Notes: generated from the sequence alone by a model not told the origin. DNA of 14,339 nt from Smittium culicis (GCA_001970855.1 LSSN01000683.1:2157-16495), one strand, 5' to 3'; numbered from the stretch's first letter, positions 1 through 9,568 are shown. Translations and numbers: made by a program.

Positions 1-6
1 TTCCCA

Positions 7-41
7 CCCCCCCCCCCCCCACACTGATACGTATAAGTGTG
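7..41. repeat. Poly-C run followed by a near-perfect palindrome
   Basis: A run of 14 C (7-20) is directly followed by an inverted repeat spanning 20-41. The outer arms are CACACT (20-25) and AGTGTG (36-41), and the centre ATACGTAT (27-34) is itself self-complementary, so 20 of the 22 bases pair across the dyad. The block stands out because C is rare elsewhere in the window. No telomere-type repeat unit is seen, and no function can be assigned. The position at the very edge of the window means that its left context is unknown, and the C-run length could be affected by assembly error. Confidence 0.7.
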
Positions 42-1725
42 AATTATTAGAGTTCTTATGATCTCAAATAAATCCAAGACAAGCTTTATTTGGGTACTAT
101 TACATCTAAACTTTAAGAAACTCTCAAAATTCAATACACCCATTGTATATTTATTCTAACCAAAAAATAATAGAATTCGCTAGCAATATACTTTATAATG
201 CAAAAAATAAAAGTAATTTTTCATTCATTATAACTATAATCGAATATTCACCGTTAAAAAATAATATAATTTTTTTTAATTACATCTTCAATCTGTTCAT
301 TTTAATTTTTTATCAACTTTTAAAAGAATCAATCTTGTTTCAATTTATACTAATTTTTTATATTTTTTGCCAATTAAGTGTTCTAGACGTAACTTGTATT
401 TTTAATTTATATCAAAAAAATAACACAAAATATTTTCAATATTGGATTTATTGGGAGCCAAAATCACACAGGTTTTATTTTATTTTTTGAAAGATTCTTT
501 GTCCATAATACTATTATGATAATTTCATACTTGAAAAATTTATAAATGTTAATAAATACATTTTTTAAATAAAATTCTTGAGATTAATTTATACAACATA
601 GATAATAATTATTAGTTTTCTAATTAATCCCGAATTTGATCATTATTAATAGTAATGCTTTTACTAAAAAAAAAAATCAATATCTATTCACTAATTCCCA
701 TTTTCACTCCTAATATAAGTTAATTAATATTAAATCCGAGTTTAGATTCTGATATAATATGGAGTTGTTCGAGATTAATTTTAACCGGTTGTTACATTAA
801 CTAATAAAAACTCATATTTGCAACAGATTTTGATTGATATTGGTTTTTATCACTTTTTATTCATCAGTATTATCTACGATCGAAATTTCTGGATCGCCAA
901 ACGCGCTTATAATAAACGAATACTCTCACATTTTTTCAAAAAAAACCAAGTATTGTAAATAATATTTCTAGAGATGTATTCTGTCAATAATTGTAGAAAA
1001 GATTTGGGTGCTCAGAAAAAGCTATTTTCTTCCCAGATTCTTTTTATTTTTACATCCTTCGTAATGATTTTAAATTAAATAAATAAAGTTGGCTAATCTT
1101 CAGTTCAATTATTTAATTTTAATGCTAATATATTTATAATAAATTAATGGTTTCTATTATAGAGAATTTTCATTTCAATTAATAATCACTTTAACTGTAC
1201 TATTATCGAATATTTAGATTAATTTTAATATTAAAAACCTGCTTTTTTTATTATTGCAGGATTAAAAAACCTCGTTATATTTCAAAAACTAAATAAAATT
1301 ATATCCATAGTATTAATACAATTTCATATCCCATAACATGGTTCTTTATAGAAAAATTTTTTCATATTGAATTAAATTATATGCGGTAATAATTAGAGAA
1401 ATATAAAAATAGCTATTTTATGAATTTTAGTCGCTAGCATGAACTAATCAAAACTGCAGAGTGATTCAGTCAACTTTTTTTATTGTTTTTAGCAATGACC
1501 ATAAAAATTAAGCCTACGCTGGTGAGTACCAGAATTTTAATAGTAGAATTCGCGCTCCTCGAAACAGCCTCGTATTCTACGTATATATTTGAATTTATTT
1601 GTAATTGAGATACATTAATCTTATCCTCATAAATTCGTTCTATAATAGAAATTGAAAAAAAATAATTTTATATGATATCTCATCATTTCTTTGCATTAAT
1701 TTTAGTTCAATTACGTTGAAATAAT
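42..1725. other. AT-rich stretch with no supported gene
   Basis: No gene is supported here. The longest open frame is 115 codons at 143-490 (+), made mostly of Phe, Ile, Leu, Tyr and Asn, as expected when T-rich DNA is translated; it shows no family motif and its status is open. A less AT-rich patch at about 1490-1585 holds a 37-codon frame (1495-1608) preceded by a pyrimidine tract ending in TAG, which looks like an intron end but does not extend into a gene. An 11-base A run lies at 666-676. No RNA gene was recognised. Confidence 0.5.
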
Positions 1726-2854
1726 AAAAAAAAAAAATTCGATTTTTTTTTGAATGATATATTTTTATTTGTCTAGCTATGATCAACTTATTAGTCCCCA
1801 TAAAAGTCATAAATTCAAATTCAAATTCAAATTCAAAAAAAAAATCACTATTTAGCAACGCCAACTCAAAAATTATCTTATTTCAATATGTAGATAAATG
1901 GAATAGGAAAAAAAAAAAAATCAATTTCCTATCATAAAAAAAAAAATGGCGGAGTGGGGTGAGAGGTGGAGTTTGTAAAGAGCTAAACAATTTATATTTA
2001 GTCAAATAAAATTATTTTATTGTGTTTATCTCAAATTAAAAGTTTGGCAAGCCAGATTAAAAAAAAAAAAGCAATAAATGACACGATTATACTTGCGTGC
2101 TATAAATAATAGTACTTGCTTGTTTTTTATAATCTCTTTTAGCTACACTATCTTCAGTTTCTTGAAATTAAAAAGCTAGGAGTGGCTTTTTGAAACAAAC
2201 TATTTACTCTTGAAGTACCGCTGTATTTGAATAGATTATTATGATCATCTAGTTCGTAAGCCACATTAAAGAGCTTTTTTTTTTAAATCCAGAACATATT
2301 AGTTATAAAATGACAAGTGTTGGATTGCTCATAATTGCAGCTAAAAAGAAATTTATAGCTTATGAATTTTAAATTAATTTTATAATCAAATAATTTGTAA
2401 AATATAAATAATGCTAGCGATGAAAAAGCCTCGTCAACAATCAGGCATGTAATATAAGACAATTACCTCAAATACTTCTACTGAAGATATTTTCAAAAAA
2501 AAAAAAAAAAATTCTTTAGCTTTATTGTATAGTTATTAGTTGCATTCCTATTAGCCAATTATCGTAGTATTTTGGTAAAATCCGAAACGCTCATACAACT
2601 ATACTCGTCTATTATAAAAAGTTTTATATTGAATGGTAAATACTAACGCAAATTTAAGAATATGTGCAAGAATAAGCCAAATGCATTTAACAGCAAATTA
2701 AAAAAAACGCCTCAAAGAAAAAAAATGTGATTTGAATTTTATTATTACTTTTTCTTTTATAAATGGCGTTCTTTAAAATTTATTTTTTATTCAGCTAATA
2801 AATTATGAGCACATCAGCAAACTTGTTTCCTGGCGCACATTAAAAAAAAAAAAA
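1726..2854 (+). repeat. Cluster of long poly-A runs
   Basis: Seven runs of 10 or more A lie on the plus strand: 1726-1737, 1835-1844, 1908-1920, 1936-1946, 2059-2070, 2495-2511 (17 A) and 2842-2854. Other runs of this length are sparse in the rest of the window. The run at 1726-1737 is followed by a T run, making a short A/T hairpin around TCG. The run at 1908-1920 sits in the loop of an 8-bp perfect inverted repeat, ATAGGAAA (1903-1910) and TTTCCTAT (1925-1932). A 7-bp stem AAAAAGC / GCTTTTT is at 2170-2191. The runs could be remnants of retroposon tails, but the sequences before them do not resemble one another. No gene is seen across this stretch. Confidence 0.5.
1811..1834. repeat. Tandem hexamer AAATTC, four perfect copies
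   Basis: Four exact AAATTC units in a row are followed directly by a 10-base A run (1835-1844). On the minus strand the array reads as alternating Glu-Phe, which is what keeps a spurious 74-codon frame open there. It is a simple-sequence repeat with no sign of function. Confidence 0.9.
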
Positions 2855-2861
2855 GTGGCAA

Positions 2862-2897
2862 TAGGATGAAATAGTATGCAATAAAATGCAATGGGGG
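2862..2897 (+). repeat. Degenerate pentamer array, period 5
   Basis: T recurs at exactly every fifth base (2862, 2867, 2872, 2877, 2882, 2887, 2892), giving units such as TGAAA, TGCAA and TAAAA with the shared pattern T-purine-N-N-A, and ending in a run of six G. It follows a 13-base A run (2842-2854) by a few bases. A similar array with the same period and related units is found at 7638-7687. This looks like an old microsatellite that has drifted. The remainder up to about 3159 is AT-rich, with a short TC run at 3002-3012 and no gene. Confidence 0.6.
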
Positions 2898-3159
2898 GTA
2901 TTAAGTGATACATAATATTTTATCTACTTTTTTTATTTTTTATATTCAAACTTGGCTCTTTTTTTTCTTAAACTCAGCTTTTTCAAGAGCATACATTTAT
3001 ATCTCTCTCTCTTTCAATAATCAGATATGCTTTTAGAATTATATATTAATATTTACCTAAATTACCCTATAGATAAATCTTATAATATATAGGCTACTTG
3101 TCATCAGCAGCGCTTTTTATGTTAGCCTCGAATAAAATAAATAAAAATAAACCTTTTCA

Positions 3160-3395
3160 TCAAATTCGCTCTTTTACCTTTACTTTTTTTCCGTACTAGA
3201 ATATAAGAAACCTACTTTCCTATTCCGATAATACAATTAATTATATACCCTCCAGCTATCACTAATACCCGTTGTCAACTTTATAAAAAACATCTCTATT
3301 ATACCTCAACTTTTGAGATTTTATCTGCTACTAAAAAAATTAAATCCTCAAAAGTCTAAATCTGGAATATATTTAACACCAAAGCTCTTAAAATC
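3160..3395 (+). promoter_or_regulatory. Probable promoter / 5' leader of the transporter gene
   Basis: The 236 bases before the start codon are richer in C and T than the surrounding DNA, a common look for leaders in compact microbial eukaryote genes. TATAAAAA at 3282-3289 fits a TATA box and lies about 107 bases before the ATG; TATATA at 3242-3247 is a weaker alternative. The start codon context has A at -3 (AAAATCATG). A short frame of 26 codons (3119-3199) lies further upstream and would be a leader ORF only if transcription begins before the TATA-like box. The transcription start is an inference. Confidence 0.35.
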
Positions 3396-5270
3396 ATGAA
3401 CTTGTTACTTAATAATAAAAAAGATGATTTTATCGATATAGATCTCATGGATCTTAATGGTTCATCTTTCAACTCGAACGAGCACCTATACAAGAAAAAT
3501 AATACAAGTAATTTGAAATCTACCAAGAATAATGTTGAAGATTTATCTGAAGACGAAACTGTAACCTCTACTGCTACAGAAAGTTCAGAAAATTATCCTA
3601 ACTTTTTACATTCCCTAGATTATCTAAATTACAAAATATTCAAAGAACTTAGCGATATTACAAACACTAAATTCTCGAATAAATTTGAAATTCAAAACAA
3701 ATCCTCTTTTTCCGAAAATTTTAGTCAAAGCAGTGAAAGCTTATTTGAGGATGACTCGATACAAAAAAAATTTAGAGAATATAGCAATGATATCCTCGAT
3801 AACAGGTTTGACTACGACCTCTCTACTGGTACACGACTTGGAACTCGCTCTTCAATAGATTTTTTTCCTCCGCTTGCAGCAAATAGATCATTCAACCAAT
3901 TCCAAAACAAAAAAACTAAAAACTTCGACGTATACAAAGGCTACCATATCAAAAAAATGAAAAATTTTAAAAAACGCTCTGCTATTAAAGCTAAAAATTC
4001 AATCAGATTCTCTCCAGAAGTAAACATAGACTTCTATCCAAATTCAAATTCTTCTCCTGATACCGCTTCAAATAACCCCTATTTAAACCTAAAAAATTTT
4101 CTCAAATCCACGACATCATGGCCTTCTTTTCCTTTTAAAAGAAAAATTATAAAATCAAAAATCTTTAAAAGCTCTTCACAAAATATGTATAGGAATAAAC
4201 CTATAATCGACCTTTCAATCAACTCTTATCCTTTCCTCTCAAGGAATATTATCTATTTCGCACATTATCTTAAAGTTTCAGACTACTTAAATGACTCTAA
4301 TTTCAAATTTTATTTGCTATGTTTATCATTCTTCCTATCTTGTATTCTTTGGGTTTTAGTAATGAAAGTCATTGATGAAAATCTTGGCTTTGATTTTTAT
4401 TTTGCTACTTCAGGTTTCTCACAAATTATGAGTGCAATTCTTATAGAAATTTTTACAAACAGATTTGGGCTATTTACTAGAACATCAAAGTATATTCCAC
4501 TTCAAAAGACAGCAACATTTTCTCTTTGGCTCGTTATAAACTCAGTGCTGGAACACTATTGCTTGAAATTAAATTCCAAGTCTTTAATTACCTTTCAACA
4601 TTTTAAATCTACTTCTACTATTGCAACTCTTGCGATCTCGGTCATACTGTCCAATCTCAAACCAGGTAGAATTCTATGGATATCTGCTTCAATTATATTT
4701 CTTGGAAGTGTGCTATTATCCAACTATGACACATCAATACCTTCTTCAGATATCAAATTCCTAGACCTTAGCGGCGTATTTTTATCAGCTATATATATAA
4801 TATCTAATTCAGTTTTCATATTCAAGTTTAAATTACTGCTATCCAAATATTCCTCAGAACCCATGACATTTATTCGTCACTTCGCCCCTATTTGTGGATT
4901 CTTCTACATAATATTTCTTCCATTAACAGGGTCTCTTACAGGTGTGTTAAATTATGAATTTAACAAAATATCATTTTTCGCTGTGATGGGGTTATCCTCT
5001 CTCGGTGCTTGCGTCAACATGACATCAACACTTCTTCTAGCAAATACTAATCCCTCAAACTACTCTGCATTAATGCAGACTAAAGTTTGCATCCTTCTCG
5101 TATTTGGATATATTTTCTTCAAGTTCCCTTTATCTCTTTCGAATTTCATCGGGATTATAGTATTTTTTTTCGGTGTTCTGTTGTGGTTGATAAAAATTAA
5201 TTCATATGAATATGTCTCAATTAAGGATTATTCATTACCTGAAATACCAACTTACTCAAAAAATAATTAG
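3396..5270 (+). CDS. SLC35-like triose-phosphate/nucleotide-sugar transporter family protein
   Basis: The 624-residue product is a likely secondary transporter of the drug/metabolite superfamily, triose-phosphate translocator (TPT)/SLC35 branch, expected in an internal membrane such as Golgi or ER; its substrate cannot be told. Residues 1 to about 300 are polar, Ser/Asn/Lys-rich and probably disordered and cytosolic. Residues 306-600 carry ten hydrophobic segments, near 306-326, 332-352, 371-390, 397-418, 426-444, 456-477, 495-512, 525-548, 561-577 and 581-600. Family-like marks are HFKSTSTIA with Lys404 in helix 4, and YSALMQTKVCILLVFG with Lys563 at the helix 8-9 turn, where sugar-nucleotide and TPT carriers keep a conserved Lys. 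The C-terminal pattern N-x-I-G-I-x(4)-F-F-G-V-L-L is typical of the last helix. The ATG is the first one after an in-frame upstream TAA, with A at -3. No intron is needed. Typical family members have 300-400 residues, so the N-terminal extension is long. The gene stands alone, ends in TAG, and has no clear AATAAA soon after it. Confidence 0.85.
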   Translation: MNLLLNNKKDDFIDIDLMDLNGSSFNSNEHLYKKNNTSNLKSTKNNVEDLSEDETVTSTATESSENYPNFLHSLDYLNYKIFKELSDITNTKFSNKFEIQNKSSFSENFSQSSESLFEDDSIQKKFREYSNDILDNRFDYDLSTGTRLGTRSSIDFFPPLAANRSFNQFQNKKTKNFDVYKGYHIKKMKNFKKRSAIKAKNSIRFSPEVNIDFYPNSNSSPDTASNNPYLNLKNFLKSTTSWPSFPFKRKIIKSKIFKSSSQNMYRNKPIIDLSINSYPFLSRNIIYFAHYLKVSDYLNDSNFKFYLLCLSFFLSCILWVLVMKVIDENLGFDFYFATSGFSQIMSAILIEIFTNRFGLFTRTSKYIPLQKTATFSLWLVINSVLEHYCLKLNSKSLITFQHFKSTSTIATLAISVILSNLKPGRILWISASIIFLGSVLLSNYDTSIPSSDIKFLDLSGVFLSAIYIISNSVFIFKFKLLLSKYSSEPMTFIRHFAPICGFFYIIFLPLTGSLTGVLNYEFNKISFFAVMGLSSLGACVNMTSTLLLANTNPSNYSALMQTKVCILLVFGYIFFKFPLSLSNFIGIIVFFFGVLLWLIKINSYEYVSIKDYSLPEIPTYSKNN

Positions 5271-5418
5271 AAATATTCAATTAGCGCTTTATAACTTTTT
5301 CTTGTTCATAATTTTGTAAGATTATTTATAATGTAATTATTCTTTTATTTATTAAAAATGCCTTTAACCTTATCGAATCTCAATTTTTTAAATGATAAAG
5401 ATTATTTTGACCAAAAAA

Positions 5419-5440
5419 TACTTGAGCTGAAGCTCAAGTA
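5419..5440. repeat. Perfect 10-bp inverted repeat downstream of the transporter gene
   Basis: The arms TACTTGAGCT (5419-5428) and AGCTCAAGTA (5431-5440) are exactly complementary, with only GA between them. It lies about 150 bases after the stop codon, so it could fall in the 3' untranslated region. As RNA the innermost pairs would have to open to make a loop. A role in transcript end formation is possible but unproven. Confidence 0.75.
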
Positions 5441-6742
5441 ATATATTATTACATCATAGCTAAGTTATTAATATAAGAAATCGACGTGGAATAAGAGGAA
5501 ATCATCCTAAAGCCCCTTTACCTTTAATTTTCTAAATCAACTCAAAAACTGTTAAATATAGCAGCAAAGTCTATATTCACTCTTCAAAAATGACTAATCA
5601 ACTGAAAAATCAATTAAAATAATTAACCTTTAAAAAAATAATGCAATTTATTTACAGCGAAAAAAAGTCATGCAGCCTTTGCTTTTCAGTTAACTGCACT
5701 AAATTTCTAAATTTGTCTTGGTATCTTTTTTATGTATATATACAGTAAAATATGATTTCTTATTTATTATATAATTATTAGATATTAGAAATTTTTACAT
5801 TTAATATTTTATAGTTTTTTAAGAATCAATATAATTCGATTTATATAATAAATATTTTTTATGGTATACGAATTTATTTTATTGCCTGAAGAATATTATT
5901 ATCAATTTAATGTATTATCCAATTATATTTTAATTTTTAGTTAACTATAAATCGACTAATTTACCTGTTTGAGTGCAAAAAAAAAATAACTTAATAAAAG
6001 ATAAAAATTGTATCAGACTTTGCTTGCTACAAAAAATAAAAAATTACCTTAAATCCTGATTTTAAAAAAAATTCTATTATATTAATAAGCTTTTGAAAAT
6101 ATAAAATTTACTTCCATCATATAATCTTTGAGCTATGAATTTTATTATATATTTTTATGCTGATCCTGATTAAGATCAATCATATTTTGTTGCCTTATTA
6201 GAATAAAATGATGAAAATTTATATAGTTATTACATAAATAATTTATTTAGCAACTGAACTAAATCTATTCATTTACTAAATAAGAAAGTATTCAATAATC
6301 CAATACTTTATAAAAATGATAGCCTGATACTCGTTTAATATACAAATTTTTTTTAAAAAAAAAAAAATAAATCCTATAAATAACTTATAATATATTTATT
6401 TTTCTTCTAAAAATTCCATAATTCAATTAAAAACTGCATTAAAACCCAGTTTATATATAATTTTAATAAAATGTCATTATATTTCAACATAATATTGACT
6501 TAATCTGGATACTATTATTATTTAGGTATGAGTATATATATTAATCATTAAATTTATATATAGAAATAAAAAAAATTTTACGCAGTTTATTCTGTATAAT
6601 AATATTATTATTGATTATTTGTAATTTTCAAATGAAAAAATGAAAAATATATACGATAAATAAGAGCATTTTCTATATTGAATAATTCATATAGTGGTTT
6701 AACCTTTTTCTAAATCTCATCTATAATGATGATAATATTTGG

Positions 6743-6782
6743 AAAAAAAGGTACACAAGCAATTAACTGTTGTACTTTTTTT
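6743..6782. repeat. Inverted repeat with A/T-run arms
   Basis: The left arm (6743-6755, seven A then GGTACA) pairs with the right arm (6771-6782, TGTAC then seven T) over 12 bp with one bulged G. The loop is 15 bases. A hairpin ending in seven T resembles an RNA polymerase III style end, but no gene for such a transcript is visible upstream, so it is recorded only as structure. Confidence 0.55.
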
Positions 6783-7506
6783 GTATAGAAAGGTAAAAAA
6801 AATTTTTTTCTTTAGAATATAACTATAATCTATTAACAATTTCGTGTAAAATCAGTTAGATATGATAAAAAATTTACAATTTATTTCAGTTTTTTATTAA
6901 TTTACAATGTTTAAATGATATATTATTGCATTTAAATCAACTTTCGATAATTTTATACAAAATTTTTATATATTTAAACTTTATGGTTTTATCATTTTTT
7001 TAATTAAAGAAATATCAAGTAACTATTTATAGTTTATTTCAATATTATTTCATTATAATGACTAGATTAATACAATACGTTTTAAAGTTAAATTAAAAAG
7101 AAAATATTTTATAATATATACAATTAATTTATAATTTACAGCTAATTCAGCATGTTTTGGAGATTTTCACATTTCTCCGCCTAGAGTTTTAAAACCATGG
7201 ATTATTTTTTGGGCTTTAGTATGAAATATAAATTTATAAAAAATAGAGGTTAAACATATTTGACTTTATCGCAGAATATTGGTATTAATTATTGTAATAA
7301 TTATTATTTGATATGTCTTCTCTCTGAAATCGACATCCTACTCTTTTGTGTGAACTTTGAAATATTTAAACTACAGTTTAGGCTGTATTAATATCTAATC
7401 GACACCAATAGTCAATATATATAGCAATTATTTGTTGTATACCTAGATTAATATCACCTGGGTTTAAAGACCTTATTATTTAAAGATAAAGAGAGTAACG
7501 TTTTAA

Positions 7507-7885
7507 TTTTTTTTAAAAGATTATTTATTTAGTAAAAAGTTGGGTGGGATCATTTCAAGGTGGATGGAATTCTTATATACCAATATTTTTTTATATTCGG
7601 ATCTGCCCTTGATTATTGAATTAAGAGAAAATATAAATGAAATGAAATATAATAAAATAAAGTGAGGCGAAGTCAAGTGAAATAGAGAATCCATTTTCTT
7701 TAGATAGCAATGATATGGAAGCTCCGTAGAACAGAGAACTTCACTTTAAGTAGATAAGTACTAGTCCTTTTGTGTACATCTGCCACTTTTGCACCAAATG
7801 GGTTAAAAAAATGTCCCTTTCACTCTATCGCAGCTCTGATTTGCCAAAAGTTGACTCTTATTTAATCAGTTTAAATATATGCTAA
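7507..7885 (+). pseudogene. Possible decayed Ty3/gypsy-like polymerase fragment
   Basis: A 52-codon stretch without stops (7507-7662, no start codon) contains KKLGGIISRWMEFLYTNIF at 7534-7590. The R-W-M-E-F-L core with Phe nine residues after Trp resembles the C-terminal part of the RNase H domain of Ty3/gypsy retrotransposons (pattern R-I-A-R-W-x-x-x-L-x-x-x-x-F). After one frame change and several stops, another 43-codon stretch (7754-7883) contains VYICHFCTKWVKKM, with a C-x2-C pair recalling the integrase zinc finger, though the spacing is shorter than usual. The region is less AT-rich than its flanks, as expected for old coding DNA. It is broken by stops and by a pentamer array and cannot make a protein. 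The match rests on short motifs by eye and may be chance. Confidence 0.25.
7638..7687 (+). repeat. Second degenerate pentamer array, TGAAA-like
   Basis: Ten units of five bases begin with T in all but one case: TGAAA, TGAAA, TATAA, TAAAA, TAAAG, TGAGG, CGAAG, TCAAG, TGAAA and TAGAG. The period is strict over 50 bases even though the units have diverged. Period and unit type match the array at 2862-2897, which suggests a shared microsatellite origin. Confidence 0.6.
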
Positions 7886-8170
7886 AATAAAATTATGAAA
7901 AATAATTAAAATATAACACAATTAAAGCATCAATTGCTTATAACACGATTTTTTTGAATTTATTCAAGTCTATTTTGTGAATAATTTTTGATTTTTTTAA
8001 GTTTAATATACACGAAGTATTTAATTTAATATTTAAATATCAATATTTTCTAATTTTTTGAAGTCTAATTATACAATTTTACGTTTAGTTATTTTTGAAC
8101 ATAACTAATTAGATTTATCTATTTCATTAGGTACCATTAACATGTAAAAAAATCAATTACCCTTTCGTGT

Positions 8171-8277
8171 CCAATACTCTTTTAAAAGATAAATTCAATG
8201 CTTCGTTTATGAATTAAAAGCAAGTTTATGATTTGCCGCAATTTTACTACATACTAATAACTCAAAATGTCTCAAAA
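8171..8277 (+). repeat. Diverged dispersed repeat, copy 1
   Basis: This segment aligns without gaps to 9370-9476 at 66 of 107 positions by hand count. Conserved blocks are CCAA-ACTCTTT near the left end, TTCGTTTATG in the middle, and ATTTG and ATCTC/GTCTC motifs further right. Similarity seems to continue patchily to about 8330. It has no clear termini and no coding frame shared by both copies. It is probably part of an old dispersed element of unknown class. Confidence 0.5.
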
Positions 8278-9369
8278 CTAATCGATTTTAACTGAACGAA
8301 GATGGTTATATTTGATGGTCCAAAAAATTCTACCGCTCGCGAAATGGTAAATCAAAATTAAATATCTATATAACTAATTTATTTCAAATTAAAGTATCTA
8401 GTATTTAAAATGTTAGTTATTTCTGAGTTATATGCGCATTTTATCACTTATTGACCAAAAAACAGACAATATTTTCGGCTTTGTATCCGTTTCGCGGGAG
8501 ATAAACTTAATTTGGTCCACAAAATACAATCAATCTTATTCAATAAAAATATTATAATTCCAAAGACTCTATTAATCATCGGTTTGCTTTAGAATATCAT
8601 TTGATATAAAAACTACTTTTAAATTACTAGGAATCACTAGATTTATTTTTTTAAAGAGCGTTTAATGGTAGAGGGCTATATATGTCATTAAGAAATAAGT
8701 CTAGATATATTTAACTTGATAATATTTATTAGCTAGTTAAAGTATGAACTATTCTTAATATAAAAATCATCAACCAAATATAGATAGAAGAAATTAATAT
8801 TTAGAGAAACCATAATAAATGCTTTGAGCATTCTGATTTCTAATAAAGTGATAGCAATTAATCACAAGTATCTAAAATGATTATATTCTTAAATAACGAA
8901 CAACTATTTCCACGAAGATAATACATTTTTTGTCTATCTAATATAACCAACACGTCTTAATAATAATAAATTTTTGCTTTTGGGCTCCTTCAAATTTATT
9001 CTTAGTGTATAATAATAGAAAATAGTATATTTACTTTTTTATCACAAATAATCAACAGATAAGTTTTTTTTTAGTATTTCATACGAGATAAGGCAAATAA
9101 GGGGCAAATAGAGATTTATGTTTATGGAGGAGGTGAAATTTTTTTAATAAAATGAGCTTAATCTTTTTCGTATGTACATAATTTTCTTTTCAAAAATTTT
9201 CAAGCGAATTAAGAATTTTTATTTCTTAACATTCGAGTTTATTCGAAATAATTTAGTTTATTTGAGATATAACCAGATATTTATAAATATATCTAGTTAC
9301 CATTTGTTACTGAGTAAGTTTCAAATAATACATTTTTATTACTAAATAATTTTCTTCAATCTTTCTCGT

Positions 9370-9476
9370 CCAACACTCTTTAATTTAATCAGTATTATTA
9401 TTCGTTTATGGTTTACATAGAAATTCATAATTTGATTGTATGCTATAATATGCCATTATCTCAGAAGATCTCAGAT
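9370..9476 (+). repeat. Diverged dispersed repeat, copy 2
   Basis: This is the partner of 8171-8277, in the same orientation 1.2 kb away. The differences show no third-position bias, so selection on a protein is not indicated. A weak third relative may start at about 9740 (AACACTCTTAAT), but that stretch is better explained as the flanking direct repeat of the neighbouring retroposon. Confidence 0.5.
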
Positions 9477-9568
9477 TTAAAGTATTTTATTTGCAAATTA
9501 TTCGCTATATTTACGGGATAAAAAATAGTCTACCTCGATTGAAAGGGTTAATCCTTTCCCGTAAAAAA

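Larger units (their letters stand above)
5271..7506. other. AT-rich intergenic stretch, no gene seen
   Basis: No open frame of useful length and no RNA gene was recognised. The gene's 3' end should lie in the first few hundred bases, but there is no nearby AATAAA; the first good one is near 5993, too far to be convincing. The stretch includes the inverted repeats at 5419-5440 and 6743-6782 and a T8/A13 block at 6347-6367. A less AT-rich patch at about 7150-7215 has no readable frame. Confidence 0.6.
7886..9568. other. Repeat-bearing AT-rich stretch with short coding-like patches
   Basis: No intact gene is seen. It carries two diverged copies of one repeat (8171-8277 and 9370-9476). Short frames with protein-like composition occur at 8302-8361 (19 codons) and 8432-8557 (41 codons), both in less AT-rich patches and probably relics. 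GGCAAATA occurs twice (9092-9099 and 9103-9110) in a G-rich patch. A 6-bp stem GAAAGG / CCTTTC is at 9541-9558. Confidence 0.45.

Noticed and set aside
1640..1864. 74-codon open frame on the minus strand
   Set aside because: It is kept open by the AAATTC array (alternating Glu-Phe) and A runs; length is within chance expectation and no motif is seen.
1944..1980. G-rich patch resembling 13144-13170 (GGCGGAG and TTTGTAAAG words shared)
   Set aside because: The shared words are short and differently spaced, so a repeat relationship is not supported.
3119..3199. 26-codon frame upstream of the transporter gene
   Set aside because: It lies before the likely TATA box, has no similarity to anything recognised, and is short enough to be chance; kept only as a remark on the leader.
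9234..9262. Possible third, very worn copy of the retroposon tail
   Set aside because: About 18 of 22 bases match around GAGTTTATT, but there is no clean T run or GTCTC before it, and short AT-rich matches like this arise easily by chance.
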